Part shown: positions 1-9,879 of the stretch, in pieces
How positions within the stretch are numbered: position 1 is the stretch's first letter
Layout: each line of letters opens with the position of its first letter
Source: Blastochloris tepida
GTDB taxonomy: Bacteria; Pseudomonadota; Alphaproteobacteria; Rhizobiales; Xanthobacteraceae
Direction of reading: 5' to 3'
Assembly (NCBI RefSeq): GCF_003966715.1
Contig: NZ_AP018907.1
Coordinates: forward strand, 2,034,001 to 2,098,000
Length of the DNA stretch: 64,000 nt
Notes under the pieces: generated by a model
The model's database searches: none
Seen by the model: only the letters and a program-made list of their open reading frames with translations
What the model was told of the DNA's origin: nothing
Program-made: the position numbers and the translations under genes

Positions 1-699
1 CGTCTCGATCATCGCCAGCATCACCTCCTGCGGCTCGCCAACCGCAAGGCCGCCGACCGCGAGGCCGTGGAAATCCATGCCGGCCAGCGCCTTGGCGCTC
101 TCGACCCGCAAATCCGGCTGGTCGCCGCCCTGGACGATGCCGAAGATCGCCCGGCCCTCGGGCTGGCCCTCGAAGGCCCGGCGCGAGCGCTCGGCCCAGC
201 GCAGCGACAGCTCCATGGCGCGGGCGATGTCCTCGCGGGCGGCCGGCAGCTTCAGGCATTCGTCGAGCTGCATCTGGATGTCGGCGCCGAGCAGGCCCTG
301 GATCTCGATCGAGCGCTCCGGCGTCAGCCGGTATTCGGAGCCATCGAGGTGCGAGCGAAACGTGACGCCGTCCTCGTCGAGCTTGCGCAAGGAGGCGAGC
401 GACATCACCTGGAAGCCGCCCGAATCGGTAAGGATCGGGTGCGGCCAGTCCATGAAGGTGTGGAGCCCGCCGAGCCGAGCCACCCGCTCCGCCCCTGGGC
501 GCAGCATCAGGTGATAGGTGTTGCCAAGGATGATGTCGGCGCCGAGCGCCCTCACCTGCTCGGGATACATCGCCTTGACGGTGGCCTGGGTGCCGACCGG
601 CATGAAGGCGGGCGTGCGGATGACGCCGCGCGGGGTGGCGATCTCGCCAAGGCGCGCGGTGCCGTCCGTGGCGCGGACGCGGAAGGAAAAGGCGGTCAT
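1..699 (-). CDS. tgt: Queuine tRNA-ribosyltransferase, 3' part beyond window edge
   Basis: Exchanges guanine for the queuine precursor (preQ1) at position 34 of tRNAs with GUN anticodons. The frame runs from an ATG at 699 leftward and is open at base 1, so 233 N-terminal codons are present and the C-terminus with the zinc site is missing. Visible family motifs include [11 protein letters not shown] near residue 32, GNTYHL, the active-site segment [12 protein letters not shown] and the GIVQGG loop. It lies 20 bp after queA in the same direction, matching their consecutive roles in queuosine synthesis. The identification is very secure. Confidence 0.96.
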   Translation of the reverse strand, partial: MTAFSFRVRATDGTARLGEIATPRGVIRTPAFMPVGTQATVKAMYPEQVRALGADIILGNTYHLMLRPGAERVARLGGLHTFMDWPHPILTDSGGFQVMSLASLRKLDEDGVTFRSHLDGSEYRLTPERSIEIQGLLGADIQMQLDECLKLPAAREDIARAMELSLRWAERSRRAFEGQPEGRAIFGIVQGGDQPDLRVESAKALAGMDFHGLAVGGLAVGEPQEVMLAMIET

Positions 700-719
700 G
701 TCTCAGGCTCGGATTTGGA

Positions 720-1799
720 TCAGGCTCGATCCGGAAACAGCAGGCTGGCGTCGCCGTAGGAATAGAAGCGATAGCCGGATTGGATAGCGTGCGCGTAGGC
801 GGCGCGCATGGTCTCAAGGCCGGAAAAGGCCGAGACCAGCATGAACAGCGTCGACTTCGGCAGATGGAAGTTGCTCATCAGCACGTCGACGGCGCGGAAG
901 CGGTAGCCCGGCGTGATGAAGATATCGGTCTCGCCGGCGAAGGGCTTGAGCGCACCATCCCTTGCTGCGGTCTCCAGCAGGCGCGCCGAGGTGGTGCCGA
1001 CGGCGACGACGCGGCCGCCCCCTGCCCGCGCCGCGTCAAGCGCTTCGACGGTCGCGGCCGAGACCTCGCCCCACTCAGCGTGCATGCGGTGGGCGCGCAC
1101 ATCCTCGGTCTTGACCGGCAGGAAGGTGCCGGCGCCGACATGCAGCGTGACGAAATGCTGCGAGATGCCCTTCGCCGCAAGCCGCCCTAGCAGATCGGGC
1201 GTGAAGTGCAGGCCGGCGGTGGGCGCGGCGACCGAGCCGTCGAAACGGGCGAACACCGTCTGATAGTCGGCGCGGTCGCGGGCATCGTCCGCGCGCCGTG
1301 CGGCGATGTAGGGCGGCAGCGGCACGTGGCCGTGGCGGGCAATCGCCTCGTCGAGCGCCACGCCGGAAAGGGCGAAGCGCAGCTCGACCTCGCCGCCTTC
1401 GCCCTTCGCCGCCACCTCGGCGTCGAAGGCGGCAAGCTCGCAGGCGATGCTCTCGGATGCGGGGCCGAACCGCACCCGCTCGCCCACCTTCAGCCGCTTG
1501 GCCGGGCGGGCGAAGGCGAGCCAGCGATCCTCCGCGATGCGCTTGTGCAAATTGAAATGGACGGTGGCGGCGGCCTCGCCGCGCACCCGCAACCCGACCA
1601 ACTCGGCGGGAATCACGCGCGTGTCGTTGAACACCAGCGCATCGCCGGGCTTAAGCAGGTCCGGCAGGTCGCGCACGACGCGGTCCTCAAGGCCCGCGCC
1701 CGGCCGCACGACGAGGAGCCGCGCCGAGTCGCGCGGCTCGGCCGGGCGCAGCGCGATGCGCCCCTCCGGCAGGTCATAATCGAAGTCGGAGAGGCGCAC
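720..1799 (-). CDS. queA: S-adenosylmethionine:tRNA ribosyltransferase-isomerase
   Basis: Transfers and isomerises the ribosyl group of SAM onto preQ1-tRNA to give epoxyqueuosine. At 359 aa it has the normal QueA length. It opens with [19 protein letters not shown], followed by the [10 protein letters not shown] motif, the FNLHKR segment and the C-terminal [17 protein letters not shown] block, all typical. It starts 7 bp after the ppiB stop and is followed by tgt, so the three are probably co-transcribed. Confidence 0.97.
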   Translation of the reverse strand: MRLSDFDYDLPEGRIALRPAEPRDSARLLVVRPGAGLEDRVVRDLPDLLKPGDALVFNDTRVIPAELVGLRVRGEAAATVHFNLHKRIAEDRWLAFARPAKRLKVGERVRFGPASESIACELAAFDAEVAAKGEGGEVELRFALSGVALDEAIARHGHVPLPPYIAARRADDARDRADYQTVFARFDGSVAAPTAGLHFTPDLLGRLAAKGISQHFVTLHVGAGTFLPVKTEDVRAHRMHAEWGEVSAATVEALDAARAGGGRVVAVGTTSARLLETAARDGALKPFAGETDIFITPGYRFRAVDVLMSNFHLPKSTLFMLVSAFSGLETMRAAYAHAIQSGYRFYSYGDASLLFPDRA

Positions 1800-1806
1800 G
1801 GCAGGA

Positions 1807-2274
1807 TCAGGCCGCGTCGGCCGCCACCTTCATCGAGACGATCTTGTCGGGATCGCGCACCGGCTCGCCGCGCTTGATCTGGTCGACCACGTCCATGCCC
1901 TCGGTGACCTGACCCCAGACCGAATACTGGCGGTCGAGCCAGGGCGCCTCGGCGAAGCAGATGAAGAACTGCGAATTGGCCGAATCCGGATTGGCGGAGC
2001 GCGCCATCGAGCAGGTGCCGCGCACGTGCTTCTCGGCCGAGAACTCGGCCTTGAGGTTGGGCAGGTCCGAGCCGCCGGTGCCGGTGCCGCGCGGGCAGCC
2101 GGTCTGGGCCATGAAGCCGTCGATCACCCGGTGGAACACGATGCCGTCATAGAAGCCTTGGCGCGCCAGGGTCTTCAGCCGCTCGACATGGTTGGGGGCG
2201 AGGTCGGGACGCAGCGCGATGGTGACGCGGCCCTTGGTGGTTTCGAGAATCAGCGTGTTTTCGGGATCACTCAT
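1807..2274 (-). CDS. ppiB: Cytoplasmic peptidyl-prolyl cis-trans isomerase (cyclophilin)
   Basis: Small cyclophilin of 155 aa that catalyses proline isomerisation during folding. The cyclophilin core is clear: [14 protein letters not shown], the GTGTGG turn, [12 protein letters not shown] and [12 protein letters not shown]. No signal peptide is seen, unlike the ppiA paralogue upstream. I chose the ATG at 2274 rather than an upstream ATG at 2376 because homologous sequence begins there and its ATGA overlaps the stop of the preceding gene, indicating translational coupling. Confidence 0.93.
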   Translation of the reverse strand: MSDPENTLILETTKGRVTIALRPDLAPNHVERLKTLARQGFYDGIVFHRVIDGFMAQTGCPRGTGTGGSDLPNLKAEFSAEKHVRGTCSMARSANPDSANSQFFICFAEAPWLDRQYSVWGQVTEGMDVVDQIKRGEPVRDPDKIVSMKVAADAA

Positions 2275-2750
2275 CGGAGCGCTTGCCTCTGGTTGCGGCG
2301 GTCTTGGAGGACGACCCTGAAGGTCCGTCCGGCGACGGCGCCGCCGAGCCCGTCGGTGAACGGCAGGGATGAACACAGGTCGAGCGCCCGGGCGACCGCC
2401 TGATAGAAGATTCCACGCTCGGCCGAGGTCACCGCACGGGAGAACTCGATGGTTCGCGGCCGGCCGAACAGGGTGCCGTTGCGGCGGTAGCTCACCTGGA
2501 AGATCACGTCGGGCGGGTTGGCCACCTCGGCGTGGTCAGGCGGGCTCCAGCATCCAGCAAGCGCTTGGGCGACGCCATTGAGGTCGGAGATCGGCGCGGT
2601 CGGGCGCACTGGGTTCGGATTGTCGGCTGCAATGCGCACGCCGAGGATCAGGCCCTGCACCGTCTCGACAGGATGGCCCGGCGCCTCCGCCGCGGCGGCC
2701 AAGAAGGCCAAGGCCAAGCCGGTCGCAGCGGCGAAGGGCGCTGATCTCAT
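2271..2750 (-). CDS. Secreted protein with TonB/TolA C-terminal-like fold
   Basis: Protein of 159 aa with a signal peptide (hydrophobic residues 5-23, Ala-rich, cleavage probably near AEA). The mature part has the pattern of TolA/TonB C-terminal domains: a CWSPP motif near residue 67, a V-x-F-x-V strand, R-x-G-x-L, then A-x-R-A-L and a C-x-x-L-P-F segment. It lacks the long helical linker of a true TolA. It sits between two cyclophilin genes and overlaps ppiB by 4 bp, which suggests a periplasmic role expressed with folding catalysts. The domain reading is an inference from pattern. Confidence 0.72.
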   Translation of the reverse strand: MRSAPFAAATGLALAFLAAAAEAPGHPVETVQGLILGVRIAADNPNPVRPTAPISDLNGVAQALAGCWSPPDHAEVANPPDVIFQVSYRRNGTLFGRPRTIEFSRAVTSAERGIFYQAVARALDLCSSLPFTDGLGGAVAGRTFRVVLQDRRNQRQALR

Positions 2751-2757
2751 GCGGGAC

Positions 2758-3297
2758 TCATTTGGAGTCGGCCTGGACCGTCATCTTGACGATCTTGTCG
2801 GGATTGCGGGGCGGCTCGCCGCGCTCGATGTTGTCGACCACATCCATGCCCTCGGTGACGTAGCCGACCACGGTGTACTGGTTGTTGAGGTGCGGCTTGT
2901 CGGCAAACATGATGAAGAACTGCGAGTTTGCCGAATTGGGATCCCTCGCACGGGCCATGCCGACGACACCGCGGGTGTAGGGCACCTTGGAGAATTCCTG
3001 GCGCAGGTCCGGATACTTCGAGCCGCCGGTGCCGTCGCCCCGCTCGCCGTCACCGGTCTGCGCCATGAAGCCGGGGATGACGCGGTGGAACGGCACGCCA
3101 TCATAATAGCCCTCGCGGGCCAGCAGCTTGATGCGCTCGGCGTGCTTGGGGGCAACGTCATCGCGCAGGCGGATGACGACGCGGCCCTTGGTCGTCTCCA
3201 GCACCACGGTGTTCGCAGGGTCGGGCGGCAGCGTCGTCTGGGCGAGCGCAGGCGCCGCGAAGGCGAGCGCGAGCGCGGTCACGAGGGCGCGGAACAT
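2758..3297 (-). CDS. ppiA: Exported peptidyl-prolyl cis-trans isomerase (cyclophilin)
   Basis: Periplasmic cyclophilin of 179 aa. Residues 1-19 form a signal peptide (MFRALVTALALAFAAPALAQ, cleaved after ALA). The catalytic core follows: VPFHRVIPGFMAQTGDG, GTGGSKYPDL, FFIMFADKPHLNNQYTVVG and VVDNIERGEPP. It is a paralogue of the cytoplasmic copy at 1807-2274 and is separated from the intervening small gene by only 7 bp, so the three probably share a transcript. Confidence 0.94.
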   Translation of the reverse strand: MFRALVTALALAFAAPALAQTTLPPDPANTVVLETTKGRVVIRLRDDVAPKHAERIKLLAREGYYDGVPFHRVIPGFMAQTGDGERGDGTGGSKYPDLRQEFSKVPYTRGVVGMARARDPNSANSQFFIMFADKPHLNNQYTVVGYVTEGMDVVDNIERGEPPRNPDKIVKMTVQADSK

Positions 3298-3317
3298 GAA
3301 GCCTCCTTTGGAGTCGA

Positions 3318-3824
3318 TCAGCCCCTGCGGGGCGGGAATTTGGCGGCCAGCCGCTGCTGGACCGGCGCAGGCACGAAGGCGGACACGTCGCCCCCCATGC
3401 TGGCGATCTGCCGCACCAGCGTGGCGGTGATGGGGCGCACGATCGGCGAGGCCGGCAGGAACACCGTCTGCAACTCCGGCGCCAGGGTGGCGTTCATGCC
3501 GGCAAGCTGCATCTCGTAATCAAGGTCGGAGCCGTCGCGCAGGCCGCGGATCAGGAGGCCGGCGCCGACCCGGCGCGCCGCCGAGACCGCGAGGTCGTCG
3601 AAGGTGACGACCTCCAGCCGGCTGCCGACCTCGCTGGCATAGGGGCCGCAGATCTCCATCAGCATCGACGCCCGGTCCTCGGCCGAGAACAGCGGCATCT
3701 TGCCGGGGTGGATGCCGATGCCGATGACGAAACGGTCGACCATCCGGCAGGCATTGTGGATCACGTCCACATGGCCGTTGGTCACCGGGTCGAAGGAGCC
3801 GGGGTAGAAGGCGGTGCGCATCAT
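3318..3824 (-). CDS. coaD: Phosphopantetheine adenylyltransferase
   Basis: Catalyses the penultimate step of coenzyme A synthesis, adenylating 4'-phosphopantetheine. The protein is 168 aa, normal for CoaD. The nucleotidyl-transferase motif [10 protein letters not shown] is at residues 9-18, [13 protein letters not shown] follows, and the [20 protein letters not shown] segment is diagnostic. Two adjacent ATG codons (3824 and 3821) could serve as start. It is upstream of ppiA by 20 bp in the same direction. Confidence 0.96.
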   Translation of the reverse strand: MMRTAFYPGSFDPVTNGHVDVIHNACRMVDRFVIGIGIHPGKMPLFSAEDRASMLMEICGPYASEVGSRLEVVTFDDLAVSAARRVGAGLLIRGLRDGSDLDYEMQLAGMNATLAPELQTVFLPASPIVRPITATLVRQIASMGGDVSAFVPAPVQQRLAAKFPPRRG

Positions 3825-3898
3825 CGGGCGGCACCTTTAGCCCACAATCCGTGAAAGTGGAAATACGCCCCGAGGCCGAGGGTTTGGGCGCCGGGAGG

Positions 3899-4513
3899 CT
3901 ACCGCCGCCCTGCCGCCAGCAGCACCACGGCGCCGCCGAGCAGGATGCCGGCGCTCGCTCTGTCGGCGATGCGGACGTAACGGCCGGACACCGCATGGCC
4001 GAGGCGCGCCGCCGCCAGAACGAACAGAGTGTCGCCGCCCGCCGCGATCACCGCGAAGGTGGCGGCCAGGATCCATAGTGCGGTCGACTCCCCGGCATTG
4101 GGGTCGATAAACAGCGGCAGGAAGGCGGCGAAGAACACCAGCGTCTTGGGATTGGCGAAGGCGATGAGGAAGCCGCGGGCAAACGCCCGCTCGGGCGCCA
4201 GTGCCGGGGCGGCGACGCCGGGTGAGACCGGCTTGCTGCGCCATTGCTGCACCGCAAGAAAGATCAGGTAGCCGGCGCCGAGGTAACGGATCAGGTCGAA
4301 ATGGGCCGAGAACACCTCGACGATCCAGGTGAGACCGGCGGCAACCGTGCAGAGCTGCAGCACCACCCCGGCATTGACCCCGGCCACCGCGAGCAGGCCC
4401 GCGGTGCGGCCGTGGCGCAGGGTGGTGCCGACCACCAGCGCGACGTTCGGCCCGGGGGTGGCGATCAGCGCCGCGGTAGCGAGAACGAACAGCAGCCAGG
4501 TTTCAACGGTCAT
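3899..4513 (-). CDS. LysE/RhtB family amino-acid exporter
   Basis: Inner-membrane protein of 204 aa with about six hydrophobic segments. The N-terminal family signature is present as ATPGPNVALVVGTTLRHGRTAGL, with the GxxxG-rich first helices and the conserved FANPKTLVFFAAFLPLF segment near residue 117. Members export amino acids such as lysine, threonine or homoserine, but the substrate cannot be read here. It sits 6 bp after gyrA, so readthrough from gyrA is likely. The family is clear; the substrate is unknown. Confidence 0.88.
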   Translation of the reverse strand: MTVETWLLFVLATAALIATPGPNVALVVGTTLRHGRTAGLLAVAGVNAGVVLQLCTVAAGLTWIVEVFSAHFDLIRYLGAGYLIFLAVQQWRSKPVSPGVAAPALAPERAFARGFLIAFANPKTLVFFAAFLPLFIDPNAGESTALWILAATFAVIAAGGDTLFVLAAARLGHAVSGRYVRIADRASAGILLGGAVVLLAAGRR

Positions 4514-4519
4514 CGCGGC

Positions 4520-7291
4520 TCACCCTTCCCCGCCGTCGTCCTCGCCCTCGCCGTTCGCATCGGCGCTTGCCTCGCCGGCGGTCTCCTCGCTCACCCGCTC
4601 GACCGAGACCACCCGCTCGCCCTCGGCGGTGTTGAAGATGATCACGCCTTGGGTCGAGCGGCCGGCGATGCGGATGCCGTCGACCGGGCAGCGGATGAGC
4701 TGGCCGCCATTGGTGACCAGCATGATCTGGTCGGAATCCTCGACCGGGAACGAGGCCACCAGCGGCCCGTTGCGGTCGTTCACCGCCATGGCGGCGATGC
4801 CTTTGCCGCCGCGGCCGGCGATGCGGTACTCGAACGACGATGAGCGCTTGCCGAAGCCGTTCTCCGAGACGGTGAGGATGAACTGCTCCTGGGCGCCCAT
4901 CTCGATATAGCGCTCGGGCGCGAGCTGGCCGTTGCCGGCAGCCTCCTCGCCCTCCTCCGCCACCACCGGCTCGTCCGGCACATCGTCGCCGGCCGCGCGG
5001 CGCATGGCAGACGCCTGCTTGAGATAGGCGGCGCGCTCGGCCGAGGTCGCCTCGGCATGGCGCAGGATGGCCATGGAGATGACGCGGTCGTCTCCCTCCA
5101 GCCGGATGCCGCGCACGCCGGTCGATTCGCGACCCTTGAACAGGCGCACGTCGCCGACGGGGAAGCGGATGCACTGGCCGTTCGCCGCGGTGAGCAGCAC
5201 GTCGTCGGCCTCGGTGCAGAGCGCCACACCGGCGATCGCCTCGCCCTCCTCCGTCAGCTTCATCGCGATCTTGCCGTTGCGGTTGACCTGGACGAAGTCG
5301 GACAGCTCGTTCTTGCGCACGCCGCCGGCGGTGGTGGCGAACATGATCTGATAGTTCGCCCAGGTCGACTCATCCTCCGGCAGCGGCATGATCGAGGTGA
5401 TGCGCTCGCCCTGCTCCAAGGGCAGGATGTTGACCAGCGCCTTGCCGCGCCCCTGCGGCGGCGCCAAGGGCAGGCGCCAGACTTTCAGCTTGTAGACCAT
5501 ACCGCGCGAGGAGAAGAACAGCACCGGCGCGTGGGTGGAGGCGACGAACAGGCGGGTGACGAAATCCTCCTCCCGCGTCTGCATGCCCGAGCGGCCCTTG
5601 CCGCCGCGGCGCTGCGCCCGGTAGGTCGACAGCGGCACGCGCTTGACATAGCCGGCGTGCGACACGGTCACCACCATGTCCTCGCGCTGGATGAGATCCT
5701 CATCCTCCATGTCGGCGTCGGCTTCGACGATCTCGGTCTTGCGCGGGGTGGCAAATTCGCTCTGCAGCTCGACCAGCTCGGTCTTGACGATGGCCATGAT
5801 GCGGGCGCGCGAGCGCAGGATGTCGAGATAGTCGGTGATCTCGGCGGCGAGCTTGTCGAGTTCCTGGGCGATCTCCTCGCGGCCCAGCGCGGTGAGGCGC
5901 TGCAGGCGGAGGTCGAGGATCGCGCGCGCCTGCTCCTCGGTGAGGCGGATGGTGCCGTCCTCGCCGATGCGGTGGCGCGGGTCGTCGATCAGCGCCAGCA
6001 GCGGCTCGACGTCCCGCGCCGGCCAGTCGCGCGCCATCAGGGCTTCGCGGGCCGTCGCGGCGTCCGGCGAGGTGCGGATCAGCCGGATCACCTCGTCAAT
6101 ATTGGCCACCGCGATGGCGAGGCCGACCAGGATGTGGGCGCGGTCGCGCGCCTTGCGCAGCAGGAACTTGGTGCGGCGGCTGACCACCTCTTCGCGGAAG
6201 GCGACGAAGGCCGAGATCAGATCCTTCAAGTTCATCAGCGCCGGCCGGCCGCCGGCCAGCGCCACCATGTTGACGCCGAACGTGGTCTGCAGCGGCGTGA
6301 AGCGGTAGAGCTGGTTCAGCACCACGTCGGGCACCGCGTCGCGCTTGAGCTCGACAACCACGCGCACGCCCTGACGGTCGCTCTCGTCGCGCAGGTCGGA
6401 GACGCCCTCGATGCGCTTCTCCCGCACCAACTCGGCGATCTTCTCGACCATCGACGCCTTGTTCACCTGGTAGGGCACCTCGGTGATGATGATGGCTTCG
6501 CGGTCCTTGCGGATGGTCTCGATCGACACCTTGCCCCGCATCACCACCGAGCCGCGGCCGGTGTGGAAGGCGGAGCGGATGCCGCCGCGGCCGAGGATCA
6601 GGCCGCCGGTCGGGAAATCCGGCCCCGGCATGCGCTCGGCCAGCTCGTCGATGCCGATCCCCGGATTGTCGATGTAGGCGATGCAGGCATCGATCACCTC
6701 GCCGAGATTGTGCGGCGGGATGTTGGTGGCCATGCCGACCGCGATGCCACCCGCGCCATTGGCCAGCAGATTGGGGAAGCGCGCCGGCAGCACCGACGGC
6801 TCGCGCTCGGAATTGTCGTAGTTGGGCAGGAACTCGACGGTGTCCTTGTCGAGGTCGTCGAGAAGCGCGCCCGCGACCTTCTGCAGGCGCACCTCGGTGT
6901 AGCGCATCGCCGCCGGCGGATCGCCGTCGAGCGAGCCGAAATTGCCCTGCCCGTCGATCAGCGTCAGACGCATCGAGAAGGGCTGCGCCATGCGCACCAG
7001 CGCGTCATAGACCGCCTGATCGCCATGCGGATGATACTTACCGATGACGTCGCCGACCACGCGGGCCGATTTGCGGTACGGCTTGTTCCACTCGTAACCG
7101 TTCTCGCTCATCGAGAACAGGATGCGGCGATGCACAGGCTTGAGCCCGTCGCGCACGTCGGGCAGCGCCCGGCTCACGATCACGCTCATCGCGTAATCGA
7201 GGTAGGAGCGCTTCATCTCCTCGGCGATGGAGACAGGACGAACGTCGGAGGAATCGCCGCCTTGGGGGTTCGCGGGGTCGTTGGGCAACAT
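4520..7291 (-). CDS. gyrA: DNA gyrase subunit A
   Basis: Breakage-reunion subunit of the type II topoisomerase that negatively supercoils DNA. At 923 aa it has the full N-terminal catalytic region and C-terminal beta-pinwheel. The catalytic tyrosine is Y131 in AMRYTEVRL. The quinolone-resistance region reads [18 protein letters not shown], with Gln92 at the position of E. coli Ser83 and Asp at the Asp87 position. The gyrase-specific GyrA box reads QRRGGKGR near residue 560. An acidic insert ([15 protein letters not shown]) lies in the C-terminal domain and the tail is acidic. The start at 7291 follows a GAGG ribosome site. Confidence 0.98.
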   Translation of the reverse strand: MLPNDPANPQGGDSSDVRPVSIAEEMKRSYLDYAMSVIVSRALPDVRDGLKPVHRRILFSMSENGYEWNKPYRKSARVVGDVIGKYHPHGDQAVYDALVRMAQPFSMRLTLIDGQGNFGSLDGDPPAAMRYTEVRLQKVAGALLDDLDKDTVEFLPNYDNSEREPSVLPARFPNLLANGAGGIAVGMATNIPPHNLGEVIDACIAYIDNPGIGIDELAERMPGPDFPTGGLILGRGGIRSAFHTGRGSVVMRGKVSIETIRKDREAIIITEVPYQVNKASMVEKIAELVREKRIEGVSDLRDESDRQGVRVVVELKRDAVPDVVLNQLYRFTPLQTTFGVNMVALAGGRPALMNLKDLISAFVAFREEVVSRRTKFLLRKARDRAHILVGLAIAVANIDEVIRLIRTSPDAATAREALMARDWPARDVEPLLALIDDPRHRIGEDGTIRLTEEQARAILDLRLQRLTALGREEIAQELDKLAAEITDYLDILRSRARIMAIVKTELVELQSEFATPRKTEIVEADADMEDEDLIQREDMVVTVSHAGYVKRVPLSTYRAQRRGGKGRSGMQTREEDFVTRLFVASTHAPVLFFSSRGMVYKLKVWRLPLAPPQGRGKALVNILPLEQGERITSIMPLPEDESTWANYQIMFATTAGGVRKNELSDFVQVNRNGKIAMKLTEEGEAIAGVALCTEADDVLLTAANGQCIRFPVGDVRLFKGRESTGVRGIRLEGDDRVISMAILRHAEATSAERAAYLKQASAMRRAAGDDVPDEPVVAEEGEEAAGNGQLAPERYIEMGAQEQFILTVSENGFGKRSSSFEYRIAGRGGKGIAAMAVNDRNGPLVASFPVEDSDQIMLVTNGGQLIRCPVDGIRIAGRSTQGVIIFNTAEGERVVSVERVSEETAGEASADANGEGEDDGGEG

Positions 7292-7596
7292 CGCCTCGGT
7301 GTGCTGGGATGATGCGGATACCGGCCCAAGGGGCCGGATCCGCAGTCCGATCGCTGGAAACCCCGTTCTTGAACAAGGATTTCGGGCAAAATTCGGATCC
7401 GGCGATCACGGAGTGACCGGCCGGATGCTGCAATGCCTGCCTGGATAGCCGATTCCGCCGCCCGGCGCCACCGCCGCAAGCCTGCAAAGGCGGGGATTTT
7501 TCAGTTTAGTTTCAGATATTTGTGCGAAGCGTTGCGGGAGGTTCCAGCGCGCCGGCCAGGGTTGCGGCCCTCATCGCCCGCCCCGCCGGCCCGGGC
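7292..7596. other. Intergenic region upstream of gyrA
   Basis: About 300 bp between the gyrA start and the end of the methyltransferase gene, both on the minus strand, so it should hold the gyrA promoter. A locally A/T-rich tract lies at about 7495-7525. I saw no convincing hexamer pair, RNA gene or conserved frame. Confidence 0.5.
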
Positions 7597-8346
7597 TCAC
7601 GGCGCCGGCTTGCGGGCCGCCACGGTGATGTAGCCATAGGTGTCGCCACAGTCGCGGAAGACCGCGATCTCGCGGCGGGTGAGGGCCGCGACCTCGGCCA
7701 GCGCAGGGTCCATCACGGTGCCCAGCGCGTCGAGCCGGGCCGCCAGCGGCAGATAGTAGCTCTCCCACCAGTCCTCGACCGGCAGCACGAAGTCGGCGAC
7801 CGGCTCGAAGCCGCGGCCGGCGACCTCGGCGCGCAGGGCCGTCACGTCGGTCATGCCCGGATATTCACGCTCCCAGAACGCGGAGGCTTCCGGCGGCCGC
7901 TCCTCCCCCAGCCAGACCAGCTCGCTGAACACGGCGAGGCCGCCCGGCATCAGCAGGTCGCGCCAAGCGTCGAGCGCCCGCCCGACGCCGACCGAATATG
8001 CCGCCGCCTCGCACCAGATCAGCGCGGCGGTGCCCGGACCGATGCCGGGATCGTCGAGCGAGGCGACCTCGAATACGATGCGATCGCCGAGCCCGACCAG
8101 CTCGGCCCGCTTGCGGGCGATCTCGACCGAGGCCGGGAACACGTCGGACGCCCGGATCACCCGGTCGAGATGGCGGGCGAGCACCCGCGTCGAGGCGCCG
8201 GTGCCACAGCCGACGTCGAGCACCTCGCCGGTCGGCGGCAGCAGCGGACGCACGAGGTTGAGCGCGCGCAGGGTGGACGCAGTCGTGCCGGGCCCCTGGC
8301 GAATCAGGTCGCCGAATACCCGCATGAATGCGTCTTCAATGGTCAT
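7597..8346 (-). CDS. Class I SAM-dependent methyltransferase
   Basis: Protein of 249 aa. The SAM-binding motif I is visible as VLDVGCGTGASTRVLARHL near residue 50, followed by the acidic motif II region (RASDVFPASVEIA) and later strands (FEVASLDDPGIGPG). The C-terminal half carries a Trp/Tyr-rich stretch (FVLPVEDWWESYYLPLAARL), as in some SAM methyltransferases of small molecules. The ATG at 8346 was chosen for its GAGGGG ribosome site and because the upstream extension is Arg-rich and atypical. The substrate is unknown. Confidence 0.83.
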   Translation of the reverse strand: MTIEDAFMRVFGDLIRQGPGTTASTLRALNLVRPLLPPTGEVLDVGCGTGASTRVLARHLDRVIRASDVFPASVEIARKRAELVGLGDRIVFEVASLDDPGIGPGTAALIWCEAAAYSVGVGRALDAWRDLLMPGGLAVFSELVWLGEERPPEASAFWEREYPGMTDVTALRAEVAGRGFEPVADFVLPVEDWWESYYLPLAARLDALGTVMDPALAEVAALTRREIAVFRDCGDTYGYITVAARKPAP

Positions 8347-8432
8347 GCTTTTTTCCCCTCGCCTTCTTCTAGCGCCGGAGCCGAGCGGGCGGAAGCGTAT
8401 CCAACACCGATTGCGTGCGGACGATTGTCTTA

Positions 8433-8483
8433 CCGTGGGAGAACACTTGCCGTGGGAGAACATTTGCCGCGATAGAGCATTTG
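8433..8483. repeat. Three tandem 17-bp repeats
   Basis: Three consecutive 17-bp units at 8433-8449, 8450-8466 and 8467-8483. The first two differ at one position (CCGTGGGAGAACACTTG against CCGTGGGAGAACATTTG); the third is more diverged. They lie between the histidine kinase stop and the methyltransferase start, about 85 bp upstream of that start on the minus strand, so they could be a variable-number array or repeated regulator sites. No spacer structure suggests CRISPR. Confidence 0.75.
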
Positions 8484-8523
8484 CCGGTTGCGGACGCGGA
8501 GTCGGCGTAGAACGCGAGGGATG

Positions 8524-9879
8524 TCAGCCCGCGCGCGGCAGCCGCACCACCGCGGTCATGGCGCCGGGCGCGGTCGGGCCGAGCGTCAGCGCCCCGTCCC
8601 AGGCTTCGGCGAGGTCGGCGGCGATGGCGAGGCCAAGCCCGGTGCCGGGCCCGGTCTGGTCGAGACGGCCGCCGCGCCGGAGCGCGATCGGCACCTGGGC
8701 CTCCGGAATGCCCGGCCCGTCATCGATGACCGAGATCACCACCCAATCCGCCTCGGCGACCGCCCGCACCTCGATGCGCTCGGCGGCATGGCGGGCGGCA
8801 TTCTCCAGCAGATTGCCGAGGATCTCGGTCAGGTCGTCGGGCTGGATGCGGACGGCGAGGTCGGCAGGCACGTCGTTCGACCATTCGAGCGCCTCGCCGC
8901 GCGACGTGCGGCGCACCACGGCGATGACCTGCGCCGCCACCGCCGCCACCATGGCACGGGCAGTGGTGGTGCCGCCGGTGCGGCGTGCCCGCGCCAGTTC
9001 CCGCTCGACGTGCCGGCGCATCGCCTCGCCGATGGCGGCGAGGTCGGCGGCGATGACGCTCTCGCCCTTGGCCTGCAGCCGGTCGATGTCGCCGGCCAGC
9101 ACCTGCAGCGGCGTCTTGAGCCCGTGGGCGAGGTCGGAGGCGCGTGCCCGCGCCGCCGTGACCTGACGTTCACGCTGCTCCAGCAGGGCGTCGACCTCGG
9201 CGGCCAGCGGGCGAACCTCGTCGGGGAAGGCCGTGCCGAGCCGCTCGGCGGTGCCGGCGCGGATCGCCGCCAGCCGGGCCTGCACCGCCTTGAGCGGCGC
9301 CAGACCCACCGCCACCTGCACCGCCGAGGCCGCCACCAGCAGCAGCGCCACCAGACCGAGAAACGGCAGCAGGTCGCCGGCAAAATCGCGGGTCGCCGCG
9401 GTGAGATCGGCCACGTCCTGCGCCACAGCCACCCGCACCGCGCCGCCGCCCAGCCGCGGCGACAGGATCACCCGCCGCTCCACCGCCAACAGCGTGCCGC
9501 CCCCCGGCCCCGGGATGCGGTGGTGGTGCAGCGTGCCTTCCGACAGTTCGTCGGCTGGCAGCGCCAGTTGCGAATCCCACAGCGAGCGCGACCGATCGAT
9601 CAGGCCGCCCGGCTCGGCCGTCACCTGCCAGTAGAGCCCGGCCAGCGGCTTGTCGAAGCGTGGGTCGTCGGGCGGATCGGTCTCGGCCAGCCGGCCGCTG
9701 GTGTCGCTGTCGAGCCCCGCCAACAGCCGGTCGAGAATGACCGTCAGGTCGGCTGCCATGCGCCGCTCGACGTGGCGCTCGAACAGCATGGTCAGCCCCA
9801 GCGCGGCGAGCCCGAGCGCCAGGAGAATCGACACCGCTCCGGCCGCGAACAGCCGCAGCCGCAGCGAGCCGCCGATCAC
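8524..9879 (-). CDS. Sensor histidine kinase of a PepSY-linked two-component system
   Basis: Inner-membrane kinase of 451 aa. Transmembrane helices lie at about residues 10-33 and 170-192 with a periplasmic sensor domain between. The phospho-acceptor is H252 in DLAHGLKTPLQVL. The ATP-binding domain has the N box LLENAARHA, the G1 box DDGPGIPE and the G2 box GTGLGLAI. It overlaps the response regulator by 4 bp and is the last gene of the operon. The arrangement resembles PhoPQ/QseBC-type systems with envelope or metal inputs, but the signal is not known. Confidence 0.93.
   Translation of the reverse strand: MIGGSLRLRLFAAGAVSILLALGLAALGLTMLFERHVERRMAADLTVILDRLLAGLDSDTSGRLAETDPPDDPRFDKPLAGLYWQVTAEPGGLIDRSRSLWDSQLALPADELSEGTLHHHRIPGPGGGTLLAVERRVILSPRLGGGAVRVAVAQDVADLTAATRDFAGDLLPFLGLVALLLVAASAVQVAVGLAPLKAVQARLAAIRAGTAERLGTAFPDEVRPLAAEVDALLEQRERQVTAARARASDLAHGLKTPLQVLAGDIDRLQAKGESVIAADLAAIGEAMRRHVERELARARRTGGTTTARAMVAAVAAQVIAVVRRTSRGEALEWSNDVPADLAVRIQPDDLTEILGNLLENAARHAAERIEVRAVAEADWVVISVIDDGPGIPEAQVPIALRRGGRLDQTGPGTGLGLAIAADLAEAWDGALTLGPTAPGAMTAVVRLPRAG

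Noticed and set aside
5057..7312. A 751-codon open frame antisense to gyrA
   Set aside because: It mirrors the codon structure of gyrA in a GC-rich genome, is rich in His, Arg, Asp and Gly without recognisable domains, and gyrA is certain.
8433..8483. CRISPR array
   Set aside because: The repeats are contiguous with no spacers, and no cas gene is present.
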